DNA of 64,000 bases from Methylobacterium sp. Lineage in GTDB: Bacteria; Pseudomonadota; Alphaproteobacteria; Rhizobiales; Beijerinckiaceae. The position numbers were made by a program, and so were the translations under genes. Under the pieces are notes generated by a model, which was not told where the DNA came from, made no database searches, and worked only from the letters and a program-made list of their open reading frames with translations. This document shows positions 18,286-27,564 of the stretch, piece by piece. Position 1 is the stretch's first letter; every line of letters starts with the position of its first letter. Location of the stretch: assembly GCA_013823325.1 (NCBI GenBank), contig PNLY01000003.1, positions 59,542-123,541 of the forward strand, in the 5' to 3' direction.

Positions 18286-20258
18286 GATGGGATGAAAGCC
18301 TTGGGTGAAGCTGAGATCGCGGCAGCGTCGCCCTTAGCAGGTTGCCGGACAAAAATCTGCCACGCTCCGAACGTGCGTCTTTCGTAAACTCCGTCGTCCA
18401 CTAACTGCGTCAGGCTCTTGTAAAAAGCGGTTTCCGGCCACCAGCCGGGTATTGCCTCTTCCAACGAGACCAGCCCGACCTTGTCATCCATAAGCACCTT
18501 GCGCGCCTCCTCAATGGTCTCCGGCAGAAAATAACGACGGCCCGCCGGGGAATAGAGAAATACCGGCCAGATGCCGCACTCGTACGACACCGTGCTGCGA
18601 TCCGAGAGCCATATCGCATCCCTGGGCAAGGTACGCGCTGCCTCACAGATATCCTTGAAGGGGGCGCGATAGGCGATCGGCGCATCCCAGGCCGAATAGA
18701 CCCGCCAGCGACGCAGCTCTGCCCGCGCGAGCAATGTCGCAGCGGCGATGCCGGCCACGAGAACGACAACGCCGCTCCAAGCGTTGATCCGCTGCTCGAC
18801 TGCGGTGACAGCCCCTTGCACCGCCAGCCCCATGATCACCGGCGACAGCACAAAAACGGTGTAGGCATAGCGATAGTTCGAAACCATCGCCTCTTTCATG
18901 TCGATCGGAAACAGCCGCTTCAGCTCGATCAGCGGGATCGCCAGCAGGAGCAGGAAGGTCGCGACCAGCATCAGCGGCACCGTCCGCCGCTCGCGCGGCC
19001 CGGTCCAAGCGATCGCCAGCAGCAGAACGGTCGCGATCAGGGCGGCGATCCCGATCGGCAAGCCCTGCTGCTCCAGCATCTTCTGCAGAGCCTCCAGCGG
19101 GCTGAGGTCGCGGGCGCTCCAGTTGCCATAGCGCAGGAAGGCTTCCGCCAGCGCCGTGCCGGGATAGTGGAAATAGTTCATCCCGTTGCCGAGCACGTTG
19201 CCGATGCGGCGCAGATTGTCGGCATAGTGCATCAGCGGAAGGGCCAGCCCGGCGAGCCCCGCCACGGCGATCATCAGGATCTGCCCGATCGGGACGCGCC
19301 GCAGCAGCGTCGCGACGACGAAGGCCGGCGCCGCCACGGCGAGGAAGTAGAGGTTGATCGTATGGGCAGCCGCCAGCCATCCCGCTGTCGCGGCGACGGC
19401 GAGATGGAGGAGCGGCGGCAGGCCACGGCGCGCGACGAACTCGATCAGTAGCGACAGCAGCCCAAGCCAGGGGATCAGCCGGAATGGATCGCGCGAACTC
19501 GCGAAGCTCGTGTACTCGAAGGTCTGGAAGGCGCAGAAGGCCATCAGTGCGAAGGCACCTGCTGCGAGCGCATGCCGCTGGCCGGCAGCCAGCAAAATCG
19601 TCATGCCCACAACCGCGAGCGCAAGGCACAGAACGGTAAACTGAAAGGCGAGGCGCACCGGCATGTCGTCACCGAGCGGCTCGCCCGGCGCTTGTGGCCC
19701 TGGCGAGAACAGTAGCGCGTGCCCGAGATAGACCGAGAACAAGCCAGTATGCGGATGGGTCGGCGGCGCGCCGCTCGCCGGGTCACCCAGCCCATGCACC
19801 AGTGCCAAGAGGTTGCCAGAGGCGGCGAACATCCGTGCCTCGGCGAGATAGGTCAGGGCATCGTTGGCGATGACCGGGAACAGGTTGCTGGCGAGGATGC
19901 CGACGAGCTTGACCACCACCGCCAGCGCGCCGCCGCCGAGAACCAACGCGCTGAGGACAGTGAAGCAGCGGTCGCTGCGCGTCCCTCCGTGCCCCACCGC
20001 GCTGAACCTCCGAATGTGGAAAGCCGCCAGGGCCGGAACCACTATGCCGGCGACCGCAAGCCAACGGATCGCCGCACTCTGCCCCGGGAGGAGCACGGCT
20101 GCCGCCATGGCGAACGTGGCCAGCAGCAGCGGCGTCTGCGCGGCGCAAAGCAGTCCAGCGCCGATGCGCCGTGCGGAATTGCCCTCGCACCGGCTGAAGC
20201 CCGCAAGGCCGACGGTTAGCACCGTAGCCAACAGGACCAGACCATAGACCATAGTCAT
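18282..20258 (-). CDS. Multi-spanning membrane protein, GT-C-like, function unassigned
   Basis: The protein has 658 residues and about twelve hydrophobic spans in the first 500. A loop after the early spans reads FPVIANDALTYLAEARMFAA, with an acidic residue where GT-C transferases keep their catalytic aspartate. The C-terminal part (about 540-650) is soluble. The large protein at 22281 has a matching NDA motif in the same relative place. It overlaps both neighbours by four bases. A polyprenyl-phosphate-sugar-dependent transferase acting on the periplasmic side is the best guess. Confidence 0.65.
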   Translation of the reverse strand: MTMVYGLVLLATVLTVGLAGFSRCEGNSARRIGAGLLCAAQTPLLLATFAMAAAVLLPGQSAAIRWLAVAGIVVPALAAFHIRRFSAVGHGGTRSDRCFTVLSALVLGGGALAVVVKLVGILASNLFPVIANDALTYLAEARMFAASGNLLALVHGLGDPASGAPPTHPHTGLFSVYLGHALLFSPGPQAPGEPLGDDMPVRLAFQFTVLCLALAVVGMTILLAAGQRHALAAGAFALMAFCAFQTFEYTSFASSRDPFRLIPWLGLLSLLIEFVARRGLPPLLHLAVAATAGWLAAAHTINLYFLAVAAPAFVVATLLRRVPIGQILMIAVAGLAGLALPLMHYADNLRRIGNVLGNGMNYFHYPGTALAEAFLRYGNWSARDLSPLEALQKMLEQQGLPIGIAALIATVLLLAIAWTGPRERRTVPLMLVATFLLLLAIPLIELKRLFPIDMKEAMVSNYRYAYTVFVLSPVIMGLAVQGAVTAVEQRINAWSGVVVLVAGIAAATLLARAELRRWRVYSAWDAPIAYRAPFKDICEAARTLPRDAIWLSDRSTVSYECGIWPVFLYSPAGRRYFLPETIEEARKVLMDDKVGLVSLEEAIPGWWPETAFYKSLTQLVDDGVYERRTFGAWQIFVRQPAKGDAAAISASPKAFIPS

Positions 20259-21286
20259 CGCGTCGCGGCCGGATTGCCAATCTTGCGTTTCAATGCCGGC
20301 ATCAGCAGAGCCGTCACGACAGTCAGGCAGATGATTTCGACAACCCGGCCAGCCAAGCCGACTAGGACGATGCGGGACGCATCAAGTCCGAAAGCAATGG
20401 CGAAGAACGCCTGGACGCCTTCGGCAACACCAAAGCCCCCGGGCGTCAGCCGAAAGAACAGGCTGCAATCCTTGACAAGGGTGATGATCGCCGCCTGCCC
20501 GAAGGAGAGCGGAACGTCGAACATGCGTGCCATCGCCCAAAACAGTGTCGCGTCGAGGCCCGCACGGATCAGTTCGACGCCAAGCCAGCTACCGAGCAGC
20601 CGCCGCGAAGCGATCAGGAGGCGCCAACCTTCCAGGGCCTTGTCGATGAATCGTCCGAGGATCGGTAACTTTCCAAATGGAAACGGCAGCAATAGCAGAA
20701 GCACCAGTGCTACGCCGCCGAAACCGAACAGGGAGACGACAACGAGATAGGCATGAGAGGAGACAGGTCCGACGCCGAGCGCCAGTAATCCAACCGCAAC
20801 GCCATAGGCGCCTGTGGAGAAAACAAAGGCGGCCAGTGCGATCGGAATGAAGCGCTTGTAGCTCAACCCGTGCACGCGTTGCAGATACAGGCTGCGCAGC
20901 GGCAACGCCGTATTGCCCGGCAGGAGATAGTTGCCGAGCAGGCCCGATGCGGTCAGTGCCACCGAATCTCTAAGCGGCAAGCGGGCTCCGAACGCCATCG
21001 CTAGAATATCGAACCAGATGCCGCGGCAAATCAGGGCGAGCAGATAGAGGCCCGCCGCAACCAGCCAAATCCAGGCCGGCTTCTCGGCCATCCTGGCGAT
21101 CGTGTCCCAGTTGCTCCGGCCGAACTGCACCAGCGCGGCTACAATGATCGCCGCCAGCACATAATAGCCCAGCGTCAGCCCACGCTTGACCCATGGTCGC
21201 GCAAGCCAGTTCGTCTGCCTCGCGGCCCCGGCTTCATCGCGCGCGCCGGGGGCGGCGTTGTCGCCGTGGGCATCGACATTCGTCAT
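20255..21286 (-). CDS. LPG_synthase_TM / UPF0104 flippase-like membrane protein (first of two)
   Basis: The protein has 343 residues and about eight hydrophobic spans. Family marks are SGLLGNYLLPGNTALPLRSL in the middle and LTPGGFGVAEGVQAFFAIAF near the end, as in the membrane domain of MprF and AglD-like proteins. In glycan loci such proteins are thought to move lipid-linked precursors or regulate transfer. A second, more distant member is at 30958. It overlaps the methyltransferase and the GT-C-like gene by four bases each, so the operon order is methyltransferase, UPF0104, GT-C, FemAB. Confidence 0.82.
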   Translation of the reverse strand: MTNVDAHGDNAAPGARDEAGAARQTNWLARPWVKRGLTLGYYVLAAIIVAALVQFGRSNWDTIARMAEKPAWIWLVAAGLYLLALICRGIWFDILAMAFGARLPLRDSVALTASGLLGNYLLPGNTALPLRSLYLQRVHGLSYKRFIPIALAAFVFSTGAYGVAVGLLALGVGPVSSHAYLVVVSLFGFGGVALVLLLLLPFPFGKLPILGRFIDKALEGWRLLIASRRLLGSWLGVELIRAGLDATLFWAMARMFDVPLSFGQAAIITLVKDCSLFFRLTPGGFGVAEGVQAFFAIAFGLDASRIVLVGLAGRVVEIICLTVVTALLMPALKRKIGNPAATR

Positions 21287-22026
21287 CTCAGGATGGCGTC
21301 GAAGCGATAAGTGTGGTGTGGATTATTGCGAGGCTGATCGAGGGTCTGACATTCGAAGCCCGCCGAGCGCGCCGCGGCGACGAAGTCCGCGCGCGACCAC
21401 CACCAGCCAAGGTCGTCCGTCTTCTTGCCGAACAGGACATTTGCTGCGTTCCGGCCAAGATAGCCCAGACGCTCCCCGAAACTGGCGAAACGACCGCTAT
21501 TCTTGTCTCCGCTACTGGGCAGCAGGATGCGGACGGCAGAACGAACCTGATGTTGGCGCTTCAGGGCCTTGTCAGGGATATCGAGAATCTTGACAACGCC
21601 ACCCGGCTTCACCGCCCGGCGCAGGCCGGCCAGCACCTCGCGACCGGCCTGGTCGTCGAAATACTGGAAGGCAGCGCAGAGATAGGCCTTGTCGAAGACG
21701 TTTCCCTGCAGCGCGGTGTGAAGGTTACGCGCATCCGCCTGCGCATAGCGCAAATTTGGCGCTGCGGAGATTTGTTCGGCCTGCTGCAGCAATACATGCG
21801 AGAAATCGACGCCAAGCATCGATTTGACTCGTGGCGCCACAAGGCGCGTCACTAAGCCATTGCCGCAACAAACGTCGAGAACCGTATCGTCGGGGCCGAG
21901 TGCAAGTTTTTCGACTATATAACCAGCGAGCCAGTCAAGATCATGCGAGCCCTTGCGCCCGACCATCTCCAGCGGAGAATCGCTGTTCGGCCTGACCCAC
22001 TTCCCGACATACGCATCTTCTTCCAT
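21283..22026 (-). CDS. Class I SAM-dependent methyltransferase
   Basis: The 247-residue Rossmann-fold methyltransferase shows motif I VLDVCCGNGLVTRLVAP, the motif II aspartate in LGVDFSHVLL, then RYAQADARNLH and VKPGGVVKILDIPDK. The N-terminus carries no domain beyond the core. As first gene of the minus-strand operon it is divergent from the 1127-residue protein at 22281; the 254-base spacer holds no gene and no motif I can defend. It may O- or N-methylate a sugar of this glycan, possibly as a chain-end cap. Confidence 0.85.
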   Translation of the reverse strand: MEEDAYVGKWVRPNSDSPLEMVGRKGSHDLDWLAGYIVEKLALGPDDTVLDVCCGNGLVTRLVAPRVKSMLGVDFSHVLLQQAEQISAAPNLRYAQADARNLHTALQGNVFDKAYLCAAFQYFDDQAGREVLAGLRRAVKPGGVVKILDIPDKALKRQHQVRSAVRILLPSSGDKNSGRFASFGERLGYLGRNAANVLFGKKTDDLGWWWSRADFVAAARSAGFECQTLDQPRNNPHHTYRFDAILR

Positions 22027-22280
22027 GAGGGACTTTTCCGCTGCTGGCCTCCGGATGCCGGGGCTCGGGGCTGATCGAGGCGCGCCTGCATTAGTTCATG
22101 GGGCCGTAGCTTGGCAAGCCCGGCGATCGGGGCTAAGCGAGCCGCTGTTCCATTCTGCAGCCAGTTCACCAGGTTGACCTTGCGACATCCTTGCCGCCGA
22201 TCTGAAACGTACTTGCGTCCGCGCCGCAGGGATGCGGGCCTTCCGAACGGCCAACTCGCGGGCACGCTCTGCTCGGCCCA

Positions 22281-25200
22281 ATGTGGCTCAGCTCCGGCAT
22301 GAGCACACTCGCCGGAGCAGGGCTCTTCCTCCTGCAGATCCTCATCATGCCGCTCTTGTGCGGCATCTTCATGGCTCGCGCCGCAGCGGTCTCACGCACC
22401 GACCGGACCGCCTTCATCCTCTACGGGCTCGGACTCTGGCCGGCGATGACGGCGCTCGCCGTCGACCTTGCGCTGCGCTTCCTGCCCGGCCTGCCGCGGC
22501 AGGCTTATCTGGCGGCCTATACGGTAACCGTCGCGACGATCGTCTGTGGCGCGCTCTGGGCGCTCCTGCGCGACGAGCCGGGAAGCGAGGCGGCAGGTCC
22601 CGGCCGGCTGCGCCGCCTCGTCGCGACCTGGAAGGCCCTGTCCCCGTACGCCCGGGCCGCCCTCGGCATCGTCACCGTTATCTGCCTGTTTTTCCTGATC
22701 CAAAATCTCAGCGAGCCGCTGACCGGCAACGATGCGATCGTCCACACAATGGTCGCGCGGATCATCTCCCGTGACATGTCGGCCGCCGCCTATCCCCTGG
22801 CGACAGCAGATCCGGTCACCGGCTTTCTGCTCGAAGGCGTCCACCCACTCGGCTTCCCGGCCTCCAAGGCCGTGTTCATGATCCTACTCGGGGATCTCGA
22901 CACGCCCTGGCACAAGCCGCTCACCACCGCCTATTTCGTCTATCTGCTGCTCGCAGTTGGCACGCTGAGCGGCCGATTGTTCGGGACGGCAGCCGCAGCC
23001 TTCGCCGCGCTGATCGTCGCCGCCACACCGCTCCTGCTGCACTCGGTCGCGACGGCGCATATCGATCCGCTGCGCCTGCATGGGTTCTTCCTCTGCTTCG
23101 CAATGCTGGCCGAATTCGCTCGGCGCGGCGATCGCCAGTGGCTGCTGCTCGGCGCGCTCGCTTTCATCGAGGCCCTGCACAGCCACGCTGGGAATCTGAT
23201 GCTGCTGGGTTTCCTCGGCCCTCTCTTTCTGGTCGCCGCGCAAGGACCAATCTGGAAACGCATCGTCCTGGGCGCGGCCCTCGGCCTGCCGGCGCTGATC
23301 CTGGTTAGCCCGCAATTCATCGTGAACCAGCGCACCTACGGCGCCCTCCTCGGCGTCGATTACGCGCTGGAGCGCCTCAATCCGGAGCCGTTCCTGCGCT
23401 GGATCGACATCCAGCGCAGCTTGGTGACCTTGCCTGACATCCTCTGGAACGGCGCGCTTGCCCCGCTGAGCGATCCCGGCTGGTTCGCAATCGGCTTCTG
23501 GCTCGGCCTCTGCGGCATCGCGCTTGCGTGCATCAAGGGCCGGCACCGCGACCGACCGGTCCTGATCCTCATCGGCGCCCTCGTCATCTACGCGGCGATC
23601 ATGTGCCTTGCGGTCGCGACGCGCTCCAAATCCTTCTATATGAACACCCGCTACATGTTGGTGATGCTGCCGCTGGTCGCGGTTTTCGGCGGATACCTGT
23701 TTCATTTCCTGCTCGAAGCCGAGAAGAAGGCACTGGCAGGCAGAACGCTCTCTGGGAACGTCGCGGCCGCCAACGCGCCCCGACCCGTCCTCACCGGCAT
23801 CGAGCAGATCCTCATCGCTTTTTTCGTCACCCCGATCTTCATCGCGCTCTATCAGGTTCTTCTCCCTTACGCGCGCGAGGCCGTCCTCCTCTTCGGTCTC
23901 GTCTCGCAATACGAGGGTAACGAAGGCGCCGTCGCCATGGCTGCCAATCTCGCTCTAGCGCCACCCGTCCTCCTGCTGAGTTGGTCGGCCTGGCTCGCCG
24001 CCCGGCGCCTCTGGAGCGGAGGCCCCGGTCCGACAGCCTCTTCCCGGCCTCTGACCTGGGCCGAGCTGGTCAAGCCTGAGTTCATCCTACAGAGACTGCG
24101 CCAGGCACTCGCTTTCCTCTCAACGCTGGTCATCCTGGCGCCCATCGGCCTTTTCATCCTGCCGCCGCTGATCCGCATTTACGGAGGCTTCGAAGCGCTC
24201 GGGATCAGGACGCTGATCAACCCCTCCAAGGGCGGCTCCCGCTCGCTCGTCGGCCTCGCGCTGCTGATCCTGGTCGCACTGCCCCTCTTCCGGCGCTGGC
24301 AGACGGGCCACTTCCCGAGCCTCTTCAGCCATCGCTTCGCCTATCCGCTGTTCATCCTCTATGCGCTCGCCTCGCTCGGATATGCGCTCGTGCCCGATCT
24401 CGCGGCAGAGTTAGCTGCGACCGGGACTGCCCTGCGCCAGTTGCTGCCGACGCTCGACACGTCGTTGCTACAGGCTTTGATAATGCTCGTGACGGTTGCC
24501 TTCTCCGGCGCGGTCGTGTGGTTGATCCAGTTCGGAACCCGCAGGCTCTGGAAGCGCCGCCTTGTGATGCTCAGCTGGGCCGCTCGGAGCTATCGGCGCC
24601 TTACAGCCTGGCTGCGGTCGCGCCTGCCGAGCGGATATGGTTACGCCACGATCTCCTATCTGTTCGTGCCTCTGCTGCTCGCCAATCTCTATTACGGCCT
24701 CGGTTCGCTGCGCAGCCTGATCCACCCGCTCTATATGAAACCGTCGCTGATCTTCCTAAGCGATGCGGCAAAAGCGGATGCGTCCCGTCAGACCGGCGGT
24801 GGCATCGAATATTTCGAACCTTCGCTTTATCTGCGCGATCTCGCCCGCACCGACCAGGGTCCGCAGATCAGGACATTGACCTTCCGCGACGCCGAAATCT
24901 TCGCTTATGGCGGAGGCACGATCTTCTCCAACTACGATCCGCGCATCTGGGATCTCTACGCCACGAAGACTGCCGAGGAAGCGCATCGCCTGCTGCTGCA
25001 GAAGGGCATCAACCATCTCTACGTGCCCAACTATTCCAGTCCGACCAACAATCTCAACGGCGTCGGCGAGCTCCTCGCCCGGCGAGACCTAGTGCGGATC
25101 GCCAGACAGTCCGAGGGCAGCGTCTTCACATTGTTCGAAGTAGCCAGGGAGGCCGGACGGGTCGACGCTGAAGAGATCTACCGCGGTAAGCTTCCAGCGC

Positions 25201-25664
25201 CGTTGCCGCTCGAACGGCGCGCTTTCAGCATGTTCCCGGCGGGGCTGTCGCGTTGCGATGGCCTGCGTACCGTCCATGGCGGCATTTTCGGCTGGTACTG
25301 GGGGCAGATCGTCCTGCGTATGACCCGGACGAGCTGCCTCGACGCCTATGCCGACGAGAACTGGCTTCTGCTGCCGCCCGCCGCCGAAGGCGATGTCTAC
25401 CGCCTAGAAGCCGACATGACCGCGGTCGGCTGCGCCGGTCTGCGTGTTCTGCATCGTATCCCCCCCGACCAGCCCGGCGGAGACTACACCGTGGCCAGTT
25501 CCGATTTCATGCATTTCGCGCTGAAGCCGAGCGAGAAGGCGGCGCTCTGGTTCCAGCGACCCGCCCGGTCTGATGCCATCGCCGTCGGCTTCTACGGCGG
25601 CTGCGGTCAGCCCAGCGCGATCTCCGCCTTCCACATCGAGCGGCTCCGGGAAACCTCGCAGTGA
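22281..25664 (+). CDS. Very large multi-spanning GT-C-like membrane protein
   Basis: At 1127 residues this is the largest protein of the window. Roughly twenty hydrophobic spans occupy residues 10-830. An early loop, SEPLTGNDAIVHTMVARIIS, carries an acidic pair like that of the 658-residue protein at 18282. After about residue 830 comes a soluble region with IEYFEPSLYLRDLART, INHLYVPNYSSPTNNLN and a cysteine-containing end. No strong ribosome-binding site marks either ATG (22281 or 22299). Its stop overlaps the next gene as GTGA. Best guess: periplasmic-side glycosyltransferase. A polymerase or ligase role is possible. Confidence 0.62.
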   Translation: MWLSSGMSTLAGAGLFLLQILIMPLLCGIFMARAAAVSRTDRTAFILYGLGLWPAMTALAVDLALRFLPGLPRQAYLAAYTVTVATIVCGALWALLRDEPGSEAAGPGRLRRLVATWKALSPYARAALGIVTVICLFFLIQNLSEPLTGNDAIVHTMVARIISRDMSAAAYPLATADPVTGFLLEGVHPLGFPASKAVFMILLGDLDTPWHKPLTTAYFVYLLLAVGTLSGRLFGTAAAAFAALIVAATPLLLHSVATAHIDPLRLHGFFLCFAMLAEFARRGDRQWLLLGALAFIEALHSHAGNLMLLGFLGPLFLVAAQGPIWKRIVLGAALGLPALILVSPQFIVNQRTYGALLGVDYALERLNPEPFLRWIDIQRSLVTLPDILWNGALAPLSDPGWFAIGFWLGLCGIALACIKGRHRDRPVLILIGALVIYAAIMCLAVATRSKSFYMNTRYMLVMLPLVAVFGGYLFHFLLEAEKKALAGRTLSGNVAAANAPRPVLTGIEQILIAFFVTPIFIALYQVLLPYAREAVLLFGLVSQYEGNEGAVAMAANLALAPPVLLLSWSAWLAARRLWSGGPGPTASSRPLTWAELVKPEFILQRLRQALAFLSTLVILAPIGLFILPPLIRIYGGFEALGIRTLINPSKGGSRSLVGLALLILVALPLFRRWQTGHFPSLFSHRFAYPLFILYALASLGYALVPDLAAELAATGTALRQLLPTLDTSLLQALIMLVTVAFSGAVVWLIQFGTRRLWKRRLVMLSWAARSYRRLTAWLRSRLPSGYGYATISYLFVPLLLANLYYGLGSLRSLIHPLYMKPSLIFLSDAAKADASRQTGGGIEYFEPSLYLRDLARTDQGPQIRTLTFRDAEIFAYGGGTIFSNYDPRIWDLYATKTAEEAHRLLLQKGINHLYVPNYSSPTNNLNGVGELLARRDLVRIARQSEGSVFTLFEVAREAGRVDAEEIYRGKLPAPLPLERRAFSMFPAGLSRCDGLRTVHGGIFGWYWGQIVLRMTRTSCLDAYADENWLLLPPAAEGDVYRLEADMTAVGCAGLRVLHRIPPDQPGGDYTVASSDFMHFALKPSEKAALWFQRPARSDAIAVGFYGGCGQPSAISAFHIERLRETSQ

Positions 25665-26935
25665 CTGTAGCTGGAGCCAGCACCGTTCAACGCACGGCCT
25701 GGATCCTGTCCTATACCGGCGTCTCCGACGAGCCGCGGGTACTGCGGCAGGCGAAAGCGCTCGGCGATGCCGGCTGGCGCGTCGTCGTCGCTGGCCATGA
25801 CGGTCGCTCCGCCCGTCCGCCGGAATGGCGCTATATCCGCCTCGACGACACCAACCCGCCGCGCTCGCTGGCCCGGCGGCTCGGGCAGCTCTGCCAGCGC
25901 GAGCTCGGACGCGCCGCCTGCATCCATTTCGCCGGCTGGCCAGCGGCCGCTCAGGCGGGTGCCCGCCTGATCTATCGCGGCTTGCCACTCTGGTCTGCGG
26001 CGCAGGCCGAAATTCTCGCGGCTGCGGAGAGCGAGCCCGGCCTGCGCCCCGACCTCGTCGTCGCCCATGACTACCATACATGCCCGCCGGCAGGGGAACT
26101 GGCCCGCCGCACAGGCGCCGCCTTCGTGGTCGATTGCCACGAGTACTCGCGCGCCGAATATCCCGGCAATCCCGGCTGGATGGCGCGCGAGCGTCCCTTT
26201 GTCATCGCCTTGCAGGACGACTATCTCGCCCGTGCCGATGCCGTGACCACGGTCTCTGACGGCATCGCCCGTCTCCTCGAGCGCGATCAGGCGCTGAAGC
26301 GGCCGGTCACCACGGTCAGGAGTCTGCCATTCTACGCGCAGATGCCGCTACGCCCCGTCGGTGAGCCGATCGAGGTCCTCTACCACGGCATCGTGGGGCC
26401 GGAGCGAGGCCTCGAAGTCTCGATCCAGTCCGTGCGCGGCTGGAAGCCCGAATACCGGCTGACCATCCGCGGCAATGGCGAGAGCACCTATCTCGACGCA
26501 TTGAAGGCGCTGAGCCGGGAGGCCGGCGTGGCGGAGCGCGTGCGCTTCGAGCCCGCCGTTCCTTTCGGCGAGATCATCCCCGCCGCCAACCAGGCCGATA
26601 TCGGGCTGTTCGTGCAAAGCGATCTCTCGCCGCAAAAGCGCCTCGCCCTCCCCAACAAGTTCTTCGAATACGTCATGGCCGGCCTGGCGCTCTGCATCGC
26701 CGACCTCCCGGAGATGGCGACGCTGCTCCAGCGCCATGATCTGGGTGTGCTGGCCCGGAAGTTGCAACCCGATGCGGTGGCGGAAGCGGTCAACAGCCTA
26801 TCCCGCGACCGGATCATGCATTACAAGGCGCAGGCTCTGGCGGCCGCGCGCCTCCTCAACTGGGAAAACGAGCAACGGACCATGATCGCGCTGTTCGACG
26901 AGCTGATGCGCGAGCGGAGACCCTCTGCATGCTGA
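25661..26935 (+). CDS. Glycosyltransferase family 4-like protein, paralogue 3 of 3
   Basis: The 424-residue GT-B protein has the opening AWILSYTGVSDEPRVLRQAK, the central VVDCHEYSRAEYPGNPGW and VSDGIARLLE segments, and the donor motif LALPNKFFEYVMAGLALCIA. It aligns block for block with the tandem pair at 10590 and 11749. The GTG start overlaps the preceding stop (GTGA) and its own stop overlaps the hisH-like start by seven bases (ATGCTGA), so it is coupled to the amidino-sugar genes. This makes it a candidate for transfer of the amidino-uronic acid. Confidence 0.85.
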   Translation: MTVAGASTVQRTAWILSYTGVSDEPRVLRQAKALGDAGWRVVVAGHDGRSARPPEWRYIRLDDTNPPRSLARRLGQLCQRELGRAACIHFAGWPAAAQAGARLIYRGLPLWSAAQAEILAAAESEPGLRPDLVVAHDYHTCPPAGELARRTGAAFVVDCHEYSRAEYPGNPGWMARERPFVIALQDDYLARADAVTTVSDGIARLLERDQALKRPVTTVRSLPFYAQMPLRPVGEPIEVLYHGIVGPERGLEVSIQSVRGWKPEYRLTIRGNGESTYLDALKALSREAGVAERVRFEPAVPFGEIIPAANQADIGLFVQSDLSPQKRLALPNKFFEYVMAGLALCIADLPEMATLLQRHDLGVLARKLQPDAVAEAVNSLSRDRIMHYKAQALAAARLLNWENEQRTMIALFDELMRERRPSAC

Positions 26936-27561
26936 GCATCGTCAACTACGGCGTCGGCAACCTGAGTTCAGTCCAGAACATGGCGCGCAAGGCCTGCGGC
27001 GCAGCCCGGCTGGTGACGACGCCGGAGGAAATCCGCGCCTCGGAGCGCCTGATCCTGCCCGGCGTCGGCCATTTCGGCCATGTGGTGCAGAGCTTCGCCG
27101 CCTCGGGCCTGGCGGAGGCCGTGACCGAGCACGCCCTCGAAAAGAAGAAGCCGCTGCTCGGCATCTGCGTCGGCGCCCAGATCCTCGGCACCGGCAGCGA
27201 GGAGGCGCCGTCGCTGGCCGGGCTTGGCTGGCTGCCCTTCGCCTGCCGCCGCTTCCCGAATACGCCCGGCCTGCGCGTACCGCACATGTCGTGGAATACG
27301 CTCTCCGCCAAGCGCCCTTCGCCGCTGCTCGCCGAACTCGACGCGGAGTCGCGCTTCTATTTCGTGCACTCCTACTACATGGAGGCGACCGATCCCGGCA
27401 TCGTGCTGGCGCAGACCGAATACGGCATCGACTTCGCCGCCGTCGTCGGCGCGGGCAATATCTTCGGCACGCAGTTCCATCCGGAGAAGTCGCTCCGCTT
27501 CGGCATGGCCCTGCTGAGCGGCTTCGCCAAGCTCCCGCTCGAACACGCCCAGGCCGCCTGA
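26929..27561 (+). CDS. hisH: HisH-type glutamine amidotransferase of the amidino-sugar pathway
   Basis: This class I amidotransferase has 210 residues. The nucleophile is the cysteine in LLGICVGAQILG, and the His-Glu pair is in TQFHPEKSLRF. The opening LSIVNYGVGNLSSVQNM is standard HisH. The gene sits between a glycosyltransferase and hisF/wbpG homologues, with no histidine genes near. In Pseudomonas O-antigen loci (HisH2, HisF2, WbpG) and flagellin loci the same trio supplies ammonia for making an acetamidino group. Here it would hydrolyse glutamine and pass ammonia through the HisF-like barrel to the WbpG homologue. The genome should hold a second, true hisH. Confidence 0.92.
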   Translation: MLSIVNYGVGNLSSVQNMARKACGAARLVTTPEEIRASERLILPGVGHFGHVVQSFAASGLAEAVTEHALEKKKPLLGICVGAQILGTGSEEAPSLAGLGWLPFACRRFPNTPGLRVPHMSWNTLSAKRPSPLLAELDAESRFYFVHSYYMEATDPGIVLAQTEYGIDFAAVVGAGNIFGTQFHPEKSLRFGMALLSGFAKLPLEHAQAA

Positions 27562-27564
27562 GCG

